64,000 bases of DNA, from assembly GCF_021278965.1 (NCBI RefSeq), contig NZ_CP065589.1, positions 377,001 to 441,000 of the forward strand, read 5' to 3'. The notes below the pieces were generated by a model. The model was not told where the DNA came from, did not search any database, and saw nothing but the letters and a program-made list of their open reading frames with translations. Below, piece after piece: positions 63,677 through 64,000 of the stretch. Numbering within the stretch: position 1 is the stretch's first letter; each line of letters begins with the position of its first letter. The position numbers were made by a program, and so were the translations under genes. This DNA comes from Chryseobacterium capnotolerans (lineage in GTDB: Bacteria > Bacteroidota > Bacteroidia > Flavobacteriales > Weeksellaceae).

Positions 63677-64000
63677 TTATTTATCCTGGCTTTCCGGTAA
63701 ATTGTTTTCTCCACTGGTAATACTTATACTTGTAGGAGTCACCAACTGAATTTGATCAATATCAAATCGTTCCTTAATATTTAAATAAGCCTTGCTTCTC
63801 ACTTGTGCCAGGTTTGCACCTATTTTGATCCAAAACTTAACCTGAAGATTGAATGAGCCCTGCTTCAGGTCGGTAAAAATAACTTCCGCAGTATCTAATT
63901 TATCTACATTATCAAGATTTTTAACGACTTCAAGAATGCTTTTTTGAGCCTTACTGATATCTTCATCAGCAGGAATTTCAAAATTTAAAATAATTCTTCG
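63677..64000 (-). CDS. MscS-family mechanosensitive ion channel, C-terminal part (truncated by window)
   Basis: The last 107 codons of a leftward gene whose start lies beyond the window. The cytosolic C-terminal domain of small-conductance channels is visible: RRIILNFEIPADEDISKAQ (from which beta-domain starts), VIFTDLKQGSFNLQVKFWIK, and RSKAYLNIKERFDIDQIQLVTP. MscS channels open under membrane tension and release solutes after osmotic downshock. Pore helices are not in the window, so subfamily cannot be assigned. Confidence 0.85.
   Translation of the reverse strand, partial: RRIILNFEIPADEDISKAQKSILEVVKNLDNVDKLDTAEVIFTDLKQGSFNLQVKFWIKIGANLAQVRSKAYLNIKERFDIDQIQLVTPTSISITSGENNLPESQDK

Overview
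The window looks like chromosomal DNA of a Chryseobacterium-type bacterium (Weeksellaceae, Flavobacteriia, Bacteroidota). The evidence is low GC, a SusC/SusD pair, TAnnTTTG-type promoter boxes, a fused CcoNO oxidase subunit, a lipidated TamA-like protein (TamL), HMG-CoA reductase of a mevalonate pathway, and many small secreted proteins with flavobacterial signal sequences. Most genes are housekeeping. The accessory parts are short and sit between genes.

Layout. 1-4.4 kb: 3' part of a SusC-type TonB-dependent transporter and its SusD lipoprotein. 4.4-5.4 kb: two orphan double-glycine leader peptide genes around a decayed copy of the 5' end of argS. 5.5-19.1 kb: argS, then a leftward operon tamB-tamL-yihY and a leftward cbb3 oxidase pair ccoNO-ccoP. 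19.3-31.6 kb: small regulators, an amino-acid permease, a putative metalloprotease, an HdeD-like protein, small unknown genes, tRNA-Gln, menE, arfB, a candidate structured RNA, a GreA-like factor, a deoxyhypusine synthase homologue and an alkyltransferase-like (ATL) protein. 32-48 kb: htpG, an S9 peptidase, recA, an MpaB-like protein, a LuxR/PAS regulator, gapA, pfkA and a DUF4846 lipoprotein. 48.1-49.5 kb: an IS110-family element inserted in an intergenic repeat. 49.6-57.1 kb: an HxlR regulator, a peroxiredoxin, an AlkD/AlkC-type HEAT protein, a 1.1-kb non-coding array of DnaA boxes, and a split TIGR03915/TIGR03916 DNA-repair pair. 57.2-64 kb: HMG-CoA reductase, small membrane and secreted proteins, a ClC channel, sucC and the 3' end of an MscS channel.

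Three things stand out. (1) Between 51.5 and 52.6 kb, nine perfect TTATCCACA boxes lie in direct orientation at alternating 112/121-bp steps, in a ~233-bp tandem repeat. This is a strong candidate replication origin or DnaA-titrating locus. (2) Two peptides share a GG leader and a four-cysteine core; the pattern in the first appears only after correcting a homopolymer. (3) A dispersed intergenic repeat family has inverted ends (GTTGGA..CGCTAAGGCGCAA), and the IS110 element sits inside one copy.

A caution applies to the whole window. At least eight genes are broken by the apparent loss of one base in a homopolymer, six of them a run of six where seven is needed, and susC carries an apparent one-base gain. 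This pattern points to consensus sequencing error rather than mass gene decay. I annotate these as single genes and give the suspected site.
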